A stretch of 64,000 bases of DNA, from positions 558,001 through 622,000 of the forward strand of contig NZ_PYFP01000001.1 of assembly GCF_003056055.1 (NCBI RefSeq), in the 5' to 3' direction. Source of the stretch: Glaciimonas sp. PCH181. Its GTDB lineage: Bacteria; Pseudomonadota; Gammaproteobacteria; Burkholderiales; Burkholderiaceae_D. The notes below the pieces were generated by a model, which was not told the origin of the DNA, did not search any database, and saw nothing but the letters and a program-made list of their open reading frames with translations. Both the position numbers and the translations under genes were made by a program. Shown here piece after piece: positions 48,098-57,526 of the stretch (the stretch's first letter is position 1; the number at the start of each line of letters is the position of its first letter).

Positions 48098-49986
48098 AGC
48101 GTATCTGGACGTCGGCTGTGGTGTTAGTGTTATTGGCGCTGGCAGGTCTGGCGGTGTTGCGTAGTTATCAGGCACCGGAAGGCCCGATTGATACGATCGC
48201 GCTTCTTATCGAGGATGACGTGATATTTACCGACGTGGGCGTGCGTGCCTGGAAGGATGCCGCGCTGGAAGAGGGGATTCACTTGCAGCCGGTGCACGCG
48301 GGAGAGTTTTTACAACCGTCGCTGTTTAACCGTGTGCGTTATGCAGGGATTATTGTGCCGGATGCGATGCATCGGAAGATGAGCGTGGTGCTGATCGATA
48401 CGCTTTCAGAATATGTGCGCAATGGTGGCAAGTTGATGGTGGCGTTTGACGCCGGTACGCTGAACTTGAAAGGCGGCGCAGTGCCAGAACGCGCAAGAAT
48501 GTCGCAATTGGTCGGCGTTGAGTACGCTTTGTACAAAAAACTGGGCGATGACACCCTTGTGATCGGGCCCGCTATCAGCACGCCGGACGTGATGACTGCG
48601 CTGAATATTCCGCCCGGAAAATATACCGCTGTTCCGCGCGATCTTGCCAGCAAGGACTCCATTGGGTCGCGGCATGCGGCGGGTCTGGATATAAGCCACG
48701 AGGTGATTATTTCGTCGTATAGCTATGATCGATTGGAATACGGCCATTTTGTTACCGAAGGCGCATTCGTCGGTAAGACGTTAATGGTGTCTGACAGTGG
48801 CGATTTATTGGCCGGGGTACACAAGTTTGGCAAAGGCGAAGTGTTGTTTGTGAATTTGCCGCTGACCTATCTGAAGCTGCGTACGGATGGGGCACCTTTG
48901 CATGGTTTCATGAACTATTTTGCCCGGGTAGTTTTACAGCTACCCGTGATGGGCAACAGCCCGGATGGTATTGGCGGGCTGATTATGAACTGGCACATCG
49001 ATTCCAGTCTGGCGATTCCGAGTATTCAAAAAATGGTCGATTTAGGATTTTTTGAGCAGGGTCCTTATTCTATCGATCTGACTGCCGGGCCGGATACCAA
49101 CACGTTTAATGATCATGTGGGACTGAACGTTGACCATAATGCCGAGATTCAGAAGTGGATAAAATTATTTGTCGCCCGCGGCGACGAAGTTGGCAGCCAT
49201 GGCGGCTGGATTCACAATTATTTTGGCGAGCATATCAGCGACTCGAATGAGACGGACTTTGCGAAATATATTGCGTTGAATAACGACGCCATATCAAAAG
49301 CAGCAGGAAAACCTGTGCGGGAATACTCGGCACCGCTGGGAAATCATCCGGCCTGGGTCAGCCGTTATCTGGAGGCGCATGGCGTGCGCGCCCATTACTA
49401 CACCGGCAATGTGGGTCAGGGACCTACCCATTCGTATATCAATGGTGAGCGTCTGGGTAAAAAAATCTGGACCTTTCCGGTATTAGTGCGAGGAGAAATT
49501 GCGACCTTTGAAGAGGCTGCGCTGGACCCTGAAGTCAGTCAGAAGGATTTCGGCACATGGCTAAATCAGGTCAGCGATTTTACCCAGGATCAGGCGCTAA
49601 TTCGTCTGGTGTATTTTCATCCGCCGGGCGTGGTGCTGTATAGCGACGCGGCACGCAGCTGGATGCTGCATACCCGCGGAATGCTGACCCATGGCAAATT
49701 CCGTTGGTACACGATGACAAGAATTGCCGATTTTCTTGATCGGCGCGAACAGGTGCTGTGGCGCTTGTCTGAGGATAAAAAAAATACGCTGGAGTTTACC
49801 GCTTTTCATCCAGAAAATTTGAGCGAGCAGAGCTGGCGCTTTTCCAAAACCCGGTATACCAAGCCGGTGTTGGATAAGGGGGTAGGGCAGGTGCGGGATG
49901 GATCGACTGAGTGGGTAATCGTGGCCGGTAACGGCAAGCATCTTAAGGCGCATCTATTTTTTCGACCTTTGGGAGAAAACAAATGA
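48091..49986 (+). CDS. Exported protein with GATase-like and polysaccharide-deacetylase-like domains
   Basis: 631 aa with an N-terminal signal or anchor (WTSAVVLVLLALAGLAVL). Residues about 30-270 look like a class I glutamine-amidotransferase-like fold (IALLIEDDVIFTDVGVRAW, YAGIIVPDAM, YVRNGGKLMVAFDAGT, GKGEVLFVNLPL). Residues about 300-480 resemble NodB-type deacetylases in layout: NWHIDSSLAIPSI, GDEVGSHGGWIHNYF, REYSAPLGNHPAWVSRYL. The first motif lacks the usual T-F-D-D-G, so catalysis is uncertain. It overlaps the glycanase gene by 7 nt and the epimerase by 4. Probably modifies the polymer in the periplasm. Confidence 0.68.
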   Translation: MLKRIWTSAVVLVLLALAGLAVLRSYQAPEGPIDTIALLIEDDVIFTDVGVRAWKDAALEEGIHLQPVHAGEFLQPSLFNRVRYAGIIVPDAMHRKMSVVLIDTLSEYVRNGGKLMVAFDAGTLNLKGGAVPERARMSQLVGVEYALYKKLGDDTLVIGPAISTPDVMTALNIPPGKYTAVPRDLASKDSIGSRHAAGLDISHEVIISSYSYDRLEYGHFVTEGAFVGKTLMVSDSGDLLAGVHKFGKGEVLFVNLPLTYLKLRTDGAPLHGFMNYFARVVLQLPVMGNSPDGIGGLIMNWHIDSSLAIPSIQKMVDLGFFEQGPYSIDLTAGPDTNTFNDHVGLNVDHNAEIQKWIKLFVARGDEVGSHGGWIHNYFGEHISDSNETDFAKYIALNNDAISKAAGKPVREYSAPLGNHPAWVSRYLEAHGVRAHYYTGNVGQGPTHSYINGERLGKKIWTFPVLVRGEIATFEEAALDPEVSQKDFGTWLNQVSDFTQDQALIRLVYFHPPGVVLYSDAARSWMLHTRGMLTHGKFRWYTMTRIADFLDRREQVLWRLSEDKKNTLEFTAFHPENLSEQSWRFSKTRYTKPVLDKGVGQVRDGSTEWVIVAGNGKHLKAHLFFRPLGENK

Positions 49987-51194
49987 ATCCTTCGATTTTA
50001 TTATGCATGGGGACACGGCCTGAAATCATTAAAATGGCCCCGGTTTACCGCGCGCTGAAAGCATCGGCTTTGCCTGTGAAGTTGTTGCATACCGGGCAGC
50101 ATAAGGAAATGGCATGGCCGTTGTACAAATTTTTCGATATGTTGCCGGACTATTTTTTAAAACTGGAAAGAACCTCCGGATCGCTAGCGCATTTGAACGG
50201 ACTATTGCTGGAGGAAATTGATGCGGTTTTACAGCAGATTTCACCAGCGGCGGTCTTGGTGCACGGTGATACGTCCAGCGCGCTGGCAGCAACGCTGGCA
50301 GCTTTTTATCACCAGATAGCGGTCGGTCATGTCGAGGCAGGTTTGCGCAGCGGCGCGATGTATGACCCGTTTCCAGAAGAAAAAAATCGCGAATTAATTG
50401 GCCGGATCGCCCATTGGCATTTTGCGCCGACGCCGATTGCAGAGTCGAGTCTTCTACGTGAAGGCCTGGATAGTAAACACATTTATTGCGTAGGCAATAC
50501 GATTGTTGATGCGACCTTGTGGGGAATGAACTACATCGATAAATTGCCCGATCAGGGCCTCACTTCGTTGCCGCCAAGTCTGAAAAATCTGCCTGCCATT
50601 TTGCCAGAAAGGCGCTTGCTGCTGGTAACTGCGCATCGGCGGGAAAACTGGGAAAAGGGCATTGCTTCAATTGCCACCGCAGTCCGTGAGGCATTGGAAA
50701 ATGACGAAGGTTTGTGCGCGGTCTGGCCGGTGCATATGAATCCGATTGTGCAAGAGGCCGTGCATCACGTTTTTGCGGATGTGTGTCCGGGCGTCGCAAA
50801 GCGGTTGTTTCTGACCGAGCCGCTGAATTATCCAGCGTTGCTCTGGATTATGAAAAGAGCTTGGTTAATTTTGACCGATTCAGGTGGCATTCAGGAGGAG
50901 GCAATGGTAATGCGCGTGCCGGTCTTTGTCTTGCGCGATACGACAGAGCGGCCAGAATTGATTGCGGCGGGAGGGGGGATTATGGTGGGGACCAATGCGG
51001 CGGTAATTGGTGAAAAGATGGCCTGGTTGCATGCGGATGGCGTTAGTCGCAAGAAAATGTGCGATGTCAAAAATCCCTTTGGCGACGGTCATGCGGCCGA
51101 TCATATCCGGGATATTCTTTTGCAAAGTATCGCACCCCGGCAGCCGCAAGAAATGGCTCATGCCGATGCCGTCATGCAAGAGCGTGCAGCATGA
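49983..51194 (+). CDS. wecB: UDP-N-acetylglucosamine 2-epimerase (non-hydrolysing)
   Basis: 403-aa cytoplasmic enzyme interconverting UDP-GlcNAc and UDP-ManNAc. Seen: CMGTRPEIIKMAPVYRAL, LHTGQHKEMAWPLYKFF, VLVHGDTSSALAATLAAF, VGHVEAGLRSGAMYDPFPEEKNRELI, TAHRRENWEKGI, and LTDSGGIQEEAMVMRVPVFVLRDTTERPE. All active-site blocks are present. Placed inside the synthase operon with 4-nt overlaps on both sides, it likely supplies UDP-ManNAc for the polymer. Confidence 0.95.
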   Translation: MNPSILLCMGTRPEIIKMAPVYRALKASALPVKLLHTGQHKEMAWPLYKFFDMLPDYFLKLERTSGSLAHLNGLLLEEIDAVLQQISPAAVLVHGDTSSALAATLAAFYHQIAVGHVEAGLRSGAMYDPFPEEKNRELIGRIAHWHFAPTPIAESSLLREGLDSKHIYCVGNTIVDATLWGMNYIDKLPDQGLTSLPPSLKNLPAILPERRLLLVTAHRRENWEKGIASIATAVREALENDEGLCAVWPVHMNPIVQEAVHHVFADVCPGVAKRLFLTEPLNYPALLWIMKRAWLILTDSGGIQEEAMVMRVPVFVLRDTTERPELIAAGGGIMVGTNAAVIGEKMAWLHADGVSRKKMCDVKNPFGDGHAADHIRDILLQSIAPRQPQEMAHADAVMQERAA

Positions 51195-52336
51195 ATATGA
51201 AAACGAGATTAAGCCTGCGCGTCAGCTTAAGTAGCCGACAACGGGCATACGGGCAAAAAATGGTGGCTATTCTGGCGATGACTGGATTGATTCTGGTCGC
51301 CGAAGCGGATGCAGTTGCCGCTGCTGCGTCGAACGATATCAATGAATTTCTGCCGGGATCGACAAGCGTTGGGCAGAATCCGATTTTGGCAGTGGATGAG
51401 GCCGAAGTCAGTCCTGTAGATGGGACGGAAATGGACGTCACCAAGCAACTTCAGGCACCATTGATGTCGTCGCCAACGGCAGCGCCAGCGCCAGCGCCCC
51501 CGCCAGCGGATATCGAACAGACTCTACCGGCGCCGGACGATATGACTGTGCAATCAGCGACAGCGGCGGCAACCGAGCCGCTGCTGGAAGCGCCTGTCCC
51601 TACGCCGCCGGTAGCGGTTACCGCTCCCTCCAAAGGCTATATCGAGGCTGGCGCGCAACGGTACGTCCTCACCGGCCGTCAACCTTCATGGGAGGGCGAA
51701 TATGTGCGTGGCGCATGGGTGCAGAATGAGAAAAATGTGTGGAATTACGAGCTTGTAGATGCCAGGCGTTATGGCGATAGCGGGACCTTTTATAGCGCTG
51801 GCCTGACGCATACTTTTACTGATGACTGGTATGCGGCGGTGTCGGTGGGTTCTAGTTCGGGCGGATTTTTTTGGCCGCGTGAGCGCATAGATGTGTTTAT
51901 CCATCATAAATTTCTGGAAAAGAAAAATCTTGTCGCCGTGATTGGGTACACCCATTACCAGGCAAAAGATTCGCATCACGATCAGATTTTGCATATCGGC
52001 GCTGACTATTACTTTGAAACCCCTTGGATCGTCTCGGGTGAATTTCTTGTCAATGACAGTTCGCCTGGTCACGTCAAAGCGAACTATGCTTTTCTGACGG
52101 CGACCTATGGTCACGACAAGCAATCTTATCTGACCTTGCGCGTTGGTCACGGGAAAGAGGCTTATCAATTGCTTGGCGACCAACAGGTCATTTCCGGTTT
52201 TAATAGCACCATCGCCACGCTGTCGTATCGCAAATGGATCGGCAAAGACTGGGGCGTTAATATGGTTGGCGAGTATTACACCAACCCTTCGTATAAACGA
52301 CGTGGTGTTGAGGTCGGTATCTTCAAGGATTTTTAG
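51191..52336 (+). CDS. YaiO-family outer-membrane beta-barrel protein
   Basis: 381 aa. A positively charged start and signal (KMVAILAMTGLILVAEADA) are followed by a Pro/Ala-rich linker (about residues 80-145). The C-terminal barrel of about 230 residues has alternating aromatic strands (YIEAGAQRYVLTG, WEGEYVRGAWVQN, FYSAGLTHTFTDDWYAAVSVGSSSGGFFWPRERIDVF, YYTNPSYKRRGVEVGIFKDF). This matches the YaiO group, encoded beside GT2 and deacetylase genes in E. coli (yaiP, yaiS). Probably the outer-membrane exit or anchor. It overlaps the epimerase stop by 4 nt. Confidence 0.8.
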   Translation: MNMKTRLSLRVSLSSRQRAYGQKMVAILAMTGLILVAEADAVAAAASNDINEFLPGSTSVGQNPILAVDEAEVSPVDGTEMDVTKQLQAPLMSSPTAAPAPAPPPADIEQTLPAPDDMTVQSATAAATEPLLEAPVPTPPVAVTAPSKGYIEAGAQRYVLTGRQPSWEGEYVRGAWVQNEKNVWNYELVDARRYGDSGTFYSAGLTHTFTDDWYAAVSVGSSSGGFFWPRERIDVFIHHKFLEKKNLVAVIGYTHYQAKDSHHDQILHIGADYYFETPWIVSGEFLVNDSSPGHVKANYAFLTATYGHDKQSYLTLRVGHGKEAYQLLGDQQVISGFNSTIATLSYRKWIGKDWGVNMVGEYYTNPSYKRRGVEVGIFKDF

Positions 52337-52398
52337 GTATAGCAGCGCAATGCTAAGAGGTCCAACGATAAGAGTTCAACAAAAAAAGGCGGCCGACT

Positions 52399-53178
52399 AT
52401 GAAGCAACGTATCAATTTTGCAGCTGAGTATGGTCGCTTGCTGGGGCATCGTGGCGATCAGATCAGAATGCACCGATCATTACGGGTGCTGGAATTCCCC
52501 CGCAGTCGCTGGTTGCAAATCGTGCTGCTGCCGCTGGGGTTGAATGTGCTGACGTTGTTGGCAGTGACGCGTTTAGCGCGGTTTTGGTCGATTTTTTTGT
52601 TATTTTGGTTTGATCGACTGGATCTTCCCGGCCAGATAACGCACACCGGGCAATTTGCATTGTTGGGGCAACTGGTGACGGTTCCTGCGATCCATCTGGC
52701 GGGTGCCATCCCGACTACCAGTGGCTGGCTTTTGCATATTGCGCTGACATTATTTGTGCTGGCGTTATCGTTTTGGCTGCCGATTAGTTACATGCCATTG
52801 CGTTATTTATTGCGTGTGCTGGTGTTTGTCCACAGCACAGCGCTGTTCTATTTCGGCTTTTCTCCGGCATCATTTCCTTATGACCTGGAGACTTATTCAC
52901 GTGATGCACTAGTGATGATGATTGTATTTTTGCTTATCATCCCTTGGCTTCTGGCTTTTTCTTACTACATCTATTCTTTTCCAGTCGCAAAAAAAATAGG
53001 TTTCACGCTGGTGATGATGCTGTATTTTTGTGTTTTTGCGCCGACGCAGTTATTGGTCCATGCAATTTTTTTGTATCATTTTTCTGCTTTAATGCTGCCG
53101 TTGTTGTATTTGGTTTTTGGGGCATTTCTCAACGTGATGCTCTTTATGGCATTTTATTCATGGGCAATGAGCGAATGA
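52399..53178 (+). CDS. Polytopic inner-membrane protein of the polysaccharide operon
   Basis: 259 aa with about 6 hydrophobic helices (IVLLPLGLNVLTLLAV, FWSIFLLFWF, LLHIALTLFVLALSFWLPI, LVMMIVFLLIIPWLLAFSYYIY, IGFTLVMMLYFCVFAPTQLLV, LMLPLLYLVFGAFLNVMLF). No family recognised. It starts 62 nt after the barrel gene and ends the run. Its last 25 bp overlap the 3' end of the convergent sensor kinase gene. It may help assembly or export. Confidence 0.78.
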   Translation: MKQRINFAAEYGRLLGHRGDQIRMHRSLRVLEFPRSRWLQIVLLPLGLNVLTLLAVTRLARFWSIFLLFWFDRLDLPGQITHTGQFALLGQLVTVPAIHLAGAIPTTSGWLLHIALTLFVLALSFWLPISYMPLRYLLRVLVFVHSTALFYFGFSPASFPYDLETYSRDALVMMIVFLLIIPWLLAFSYYIYSFPVAKKIGFTLVMMLYFCVFAPTQLLVHAIFLYHFSALMLPLLYLVFGAFLNVMLFMAFYSWAMSE

Positions 53179-56100
53179 TGTTTAGATTGATTTATGCGGT
53201 TTGCGCGTAACGCGGGGTAAATGACGCGCAGGGCCCGCACAACCCGTAATAGCCCTTTAATGAAGTGGCGCAGTTGTTGTGGGGCGGGCAGCTTCTCTTT
53301 GGCTTGAATGCCATGACACATTTCTTCACAGAGTTGGGCCAAATTATCTTCCTGCACGATCAGTAAAGCCCCTTTTATTCTGTGCAGACGTCCATCCAAT
53401 GTCGCTCTATCTCCGTCATTAAATGCGTGCAATATTGCCCACAGATCGTCACGATAAGTATCTAAAAATATCATCGCAATATCGACATCGAAGCCCTCTG
53501 CGCTGGGATATCGCTGTGATAGTGGCGCAACTGGCGGTATTAGCGGTGCTGTCTCTGGCACAGCCTCTGGTTCGCCAATGCCTGTATAACGGGCCAGCGC
53601 AGCTTTAAGTTTGGACAGCGATATCGGTTTAGTCAGCAAAGTATCGATCTCAGGAAGAATAAGGGCAATGTGGTCGTTTACGACGCTTGCGGTCATGACG
53701 ATGATGGGGGTGGATAAGCCGTTTCGACGGAGCGACGGAATCAGTTCATGCCCGCTCATCAGCGGCAGTCGCATGTCGGTCAGTATTAGTTCGTAGGGTG
53801 CACCGGCTAGGACGGAGCTGGCGCGTTCAAGCGCTGCTAAGCCGTTATCGACGAAATCGACATTGACGTATCCTAATGTGAATAATTGTTTTTCGAGAAG
53901 CTTTCTGCAAACGGGGTCGTCTTCCACTGCGAGTATTCGCAGCGCTAAGGGGGCATTAATGGCAATGGCGTGGGGCTGCGAGTGCATGACGTTTAACATT
54001 CCGCTGCTCGCTTGCGTCTTCTCTGGCGAAGCAACGAGCGCAATGGCAGCAGGACTGCTGAGCATTAATTTCACCAGAACGGTTGTGCCAGTACCGTAGA
54101 CGCTTTGAATGGTTATCTTGCCGCCCATCGCATCGACTAACTGCTTGCAGAGTGACAAGCCAAGCCCGGTGCCGCCAAATTCATGGGCGATGCCCGCATT
54201 GGCTTGACTGAATGGTCTGAATAGATATTTTTGATCGTGCGTTGTAATGCCGACGCCGGAATCCCGAACCGCCATTTGCAAAACATAGCCAGTATCCTGC
54301 GCTTGTCCGGTGATATCTAGAAGAACCTGACCTTCAGAGGTAAATTTTGCGGCATTCGATAGCAAGTTATTAAGAATTTGCGTCAGCCTTCCTGCATCGC
54401 CAATGAATACGTTCGGTATGGTCGGGCTTATCCGGCATTGGAACGCCACGGATTTTCTTTCTAGCGCGGGCGTCCACAAATGGGCGCAATGTGCGACCGT
54501 TTGGCGCAGATTGAAAGGCGCGTTTTCTAACGATAGCTGACCTGCCTCTATCCTTGAAATGTCGAGTATGTCATTGATGATGCGAAGCAGCGATTGAAAT
54601 GAACCCCGGATGGTGTGCACCAGTTCGCGTTCGGCAGGGGCCAATGATGCCATTTCCAACAGTTCCAGATGGCCTGCTGCGCCGTGCAGCGGCGTGCGTA
54701 TTTCATGGCTGATTAATGCCAGAAAAGTTGATTTCGCTTTGTTGGCTTCATCGGCTTCTATCTTGGCGCTGTGTAAAACGCGTTCGGCATGTTTCTGTGA
54801 GGTAATGTCGCTTAAGCAGCATAGCAGCACGTCATTGCACAAATAGCGTGTGCGCGTAAACATCGCCAACGCATAGTCGGGGTCAGTATTTGCCGCAGCG
54901 GCAGGAAGTTCCAACACGGCATGCGTCAGCATTTGGCTGCCATCGTTTCCGGCGCGTTCGGCTTCTTCCAGATTTTTATAGCAGACCATCAGACGTTGAT
55001 GGAATGGTCGCATATCGTTTGATGGGCAGTTTCTGCTCGCGATGGCGCATGCTTGCATGTTGTCTAGCAAAAGCTCGCCGGTGCGATAATTCAATACAAA
55101 AAATCCCAAAGGTGCCACCGTCATCATTGCCCGGTTAAAGGCTTCGCTATCGTGTACCCGCAGTGCTTCGCTGAAGACCGGCACAAATATCAGCCGATTA
55201 AACAGAATAACTAACGTCCAAAGCATCAGGCTGAGCAGCAATGCCAGGCCCATCGTAAAAAGAATCTTGGCGTTGAGTGTGCTCCACAACATTGTCCAGT
55301 CAAACGTATACAGCATGATCCAGCCAGTGTTCCCGATGGGATGACTTAATGCGACCAGCGTAGTGTCGCCGGCAAGCAGTGTATTGAGAGAATTAGTGTA
55401 CGAGGTCGTATATTTTTCCAGCGTCACTGGCCGCTTTTTTTCGCGGGCCAGCGTTTGTCTGGCGACTTCTTCGGTGACTTCACCCGATAACGCAACACCG
55501 TTTGCCGCGATAACGGCAAAACCGCTCGTCATTGGCTGTATCAGGAAATGGCGCGCGAATTCTTCAACCGGAAAACTGATGACTAATACAGAGAACGCTT
55601 TGTCGCCATGAAATATGACCGCAGCGCGGCTGATGATTTGCTGACCTGTCAGTTTGTCGGTGTAAGGCGTGACCCAGACAGTTTTGCCAGCGCGTAATTG
55701 TGCCGGGGGTATTTTTTCGATTGCAGCTTCAATCGGTGCGACGGCGTCATCGATGAAGGTGTGAGCGGCAGATGGCGTCGGTTGCTGCCGGATGGCGGGG
55801 CGGACGTTCTGCGGCATATGCACACCGAGAAATGTTTTGTTTTTGTCATACAGCATGATGTATGTGCTCTTGCCAGCTTGCGCGATATTTCTGACGCCGG
55901 GCACGACATCATAGAATTGATGTAGCAAGCTGGCTAACATCTCCGGCTGCTCTGTTGGCGTTAGTGTCGTGGTGATGGATATTTCGGCGGGTGCTGTGAC
56001 GAGGACGTCGAGGTTGTTTGACGACGGGTGATCAAGCGGATTGGCAGTATCGCGCAGGCGCGAAAAAAGGATATCATTTTGCGTTGCAGTGGGCTGTGGC

Positions 56101-56453
56101 AGTGCCGCGTAATGGGGCGTCGATGCTGGCGTCAGTGCGGTATTTCTTTGTTGGTCCAGAAATTCTTGTCTGATAATGATCTGGCGCATTTTGGCATCTG
56201 CGGCAATGACCTTGATGGCAACCTGACGTTTCTCGCTGTCGAATAACAGACGTTGGGTATGAATGAAGTTTTCTGCATACATCGCCACACCGATGACAGC
56301 GGCACACAGCGCCAGTATCGTAAACATGGTGGCACCGCTATACAGTATCCATTGATGATAGCGCCCCAGCAGTTTGACGGGGCTATTTGCAGGTGTCAGC
56401 CAGCGTTGCGCAAAGCGGGTCGAAAACGGTATTTGCCCCGCATACATGGTCAT
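53154..56453 (-). CDS. Hybrid sensor histidine kinase with receiver and Hpt domains (RcsC-like)
   Basis: 1099 aa. TM1 at about 36-60, a periplasmic sensor domain at about 61-392, TM2 at about 395-418, a PAS-like region at about 435-555, then HisKA with His583 (LISHEIRTPLHG), HATPase at about 650-795 (ILNNLLSNAAKFT, DSGVGI, GGTGLGLSLCKQLV), a receiver with Asp893 (ILTDMRLPLMSG) and Lys942, and a C-terminal Hpt domain with His1024 (LHRIKGAL). Complete His-Asp-His phosphorelay; the final receiver is the regulator encoded just upstream, whose stop overlaps by 4 nt. Layout and partner resemble RcsC/RcsB more than BvgS. It may control the adjoining polysaccharide operon. Confidence 0.94.
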   Translation of the reverse strand: MTMYAGQIPFSTRFAQRWLTPANSPVKLLGRYHQWILYSGATMFTILALCAAVIGVAMYAENFIHTQRLLFDSEKRQVAIKVIAADAKMRQIIIRQEFLDQQRNTALTPASTPHYAALPQPTATQNDILFSRLRDTANPLDHPSSNNLDVLVTAPAEISITTTLTPTEQPEMLASLLHQFYDVVPGVRNIAQAGKSTYIMLYDKNKTFLGVHMPQNVRPAIRQQPTPSAAHTFIDDAVAPIEAAIEKIPPAQLRAGKTVWVTPYTDKLTGQQIISRAAVIFHGDKAFSVLVISFPVEEFARHFLIQPMTSGFAVIAANGVALSGEVTEEVARQTLAREKKRPVTLEKYTTSYTNSLNTLLAGDTTLVALSHPIGNTGWIMLYTFDWTMLWSTLNAKILFTMGLALLLSLMLWTLVILFNRLIFVPVFSEALRVHDSEAFNRAMMTVAPLGFFVLNYRTGELLLDNMQACAIASRNCPSNDMRPFHQRLMVCYKNLEEAERAGNDGSQMLTHAVLELPAAAANTDPDYALAMFTRTRYLCNDVLLCCLSDITSQKHAERVLHSAKIEADEANKAKSTFLALISHEIRTPLHGAAGHLELLEMASLAPAERELVHTIRGSFQSLLRIINDILDISRIEAGQLSLENAPFNLRQTVAHCAHLWTPALERKSVAFQCRISPTIPNVFIGDAGRLTQILNNLLSNAAKFTSEGQVLLDITGQAQDTGYVLQMAVRDSGVGITTHDQKYLFRPFSQANAGIAHEFGGTGLGLSLCKQLVDAMGGKITIQSVYGTGTTVLVKLMLSSPAAIALVASPEKTQASSGMLNVMHSQPHAIAINAPLALRILAVEDDPVCRKLLEKQLFTLGYVNVDFVDNGLAALERASSVLAGAPYELILTDMRLPLMSGHELIPSLRRNGLSTPIIVMTASVVNDHIALILPEIDTLLTKPISLSKLKAALARYTGIGEPEAVPETAPLIPPVAPLSQRYPSAEGFDVDIAMIFLDTYRDDLWAILHAFNDGDRATLDGRLHRIKGALLIVQEDNLAQLCEEMCHGIQAKEKLPAPQQLRHFIKGLLRVVRALRVIYPALRANRINQSKHHSLIAHE

Positions 56454-57166
56454 CGCGACGTGATAGAGGAGACAAGTTGCTCATTGCTAAGCATATGAAA
56501 GAATTCGATATTACTTTTCGTACCAAGTTTTTTCATCAGTAACTGCTTATGGGCGCTGACCGTTTTCACGCTGCGATTTGTCAGATCGGCGATTTCGGTT
56601 AATGTCAGTCCACGTTGCAGTAGGCGGATAGTTTCTATTTCTTTGGGTGTAAATGAGACGCGACCGACAGTCGGGGAGCGTTCGCCTTTACCCAGTGAAA
56701 GAAGATTTTTCAGCATGTCCTGCGTCGTTGCAGTATCGGTAAATTTGTTCCCGAAACGAACTTCTTGAACGGCGTTAATAACATTCCGCATATCGCTATT
56801 TTTCCGGACAAATCCGAATACTCCGCATTCCAGCGTATTGCGAGCGGTTCCCAGATCATCACGCGCTGAGAGAATAATAATTTTGAGGGGAGGATATAGT
56901 TGCCTGATTTTTTTTATCATCGGCAAGCCATCCGGCAGATCATCGCCGTAAAACGAGTAGTCGCAAATCAGAATGTCGCAAGGAAACGTCTCCAGCGCTT
57001 TAAACGTTTCAGCCACTGTTTTTGCAGTGGCGACGATACTAATATTTTTATCCGTTGCGAGTATTTTTTCAACGCCATGCAAAAGAATAGGGTGGTCATC
57101 TGCAATGATAATTTTGCAGATTTCATTGGTAGAGCTTTGATCGATCGGATGCCAGATGTCAGACAT
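56450..57166 (-). CDS. RcsB-like response regulator (NarL/LuxR type)
   Basis: 238 aa. Receiver domain: KIIIADDHPILLHGVEKIL, phosphoacceptor Asp in DILICDYSFYGDDLPDGLPMIKKI, then IIILSARDD and a Lys in GFVRKNSDM. LuxR-type HTH: VSFTPKEIETIRLLQRGLTLTEIADLTNRSVKTVSAHKQLLMKKLG. The receiver loop with the D-G-L-P-M-I-K-K-I pattern recalls RcsB. It shares an operon with the hybrid kinase. GTAGAATTATCC lies 85 nt upstream and may be autoregulatory. Confidence 0.94.
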   Translation of the reverse strand: MSDIWHPIDQSSTNEICKIIIADDHPILLHGVEKILATDKNISIVATAKTVAETFKALETFPCDILICDYSFYGDDLPDGLPMIKKIRQLYPPLKIIILSARDDLGTARNTLECGVFGFVRKNSDMRNVINAVQEVRFGNKFTDTATTQDMLKNLLSLGKGERSPTVGRVSFTPKEIETIRLLQRGLTLTEIADLTNRSVKTVSAHKQLLMKKLGTKSNIEFFHMLSNEQLVSSITSR

Positions 57167-57526
57167 ATTTTTCTCCTTGTCTTTCTATTTACAAAAAATG
57201 GGGCGGCTACCTGACCGTATTCTTAAGTGATTTTCATCACGCCAGAATGAGTAGAATTATCCCTAAAATGGGAGAATTTTGCGTTAGGATAGATCTCTTT
57301 TTACGTTGGATTTAACTGTAAAAATGGGCAGATTATTCATCTGTAAAAGATTTTTCTTGATAAGCAACAGTGGATCGTACCGGATTGTTGTCACCTCTGG
57401 TGAGAGTGTCGCAGTTCATTGGCTGTTAGTGTGCTGCCGCAACGCGCCAGTGAAAAAGTAGCGCAGATTCGCTGCACTATTTCCTCTAAAATTAATACCA
57501 ATAAATACCCAAAGCCTTAACCGCAA
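57167..57526. promoter_or_regulatory. Upstream region of the phosphorelay operon
   Basis: No gene in 360 bp. It contains GTAGAATTATCC at 57251-57262, also found upstream of the LPMO gene, and two copies of CTGTAAAA near 57316 and 57342. Probable promoter and regulator sites of the minus-strand regulator and kinase genes. Confidence 0.45.

Noticed and set aside
48091..49986. PelA, as part of a Pel operon
   Set aside because: No PelD, PelE, PelF or PelG homologues are present, and the deacetylase motifs differ.
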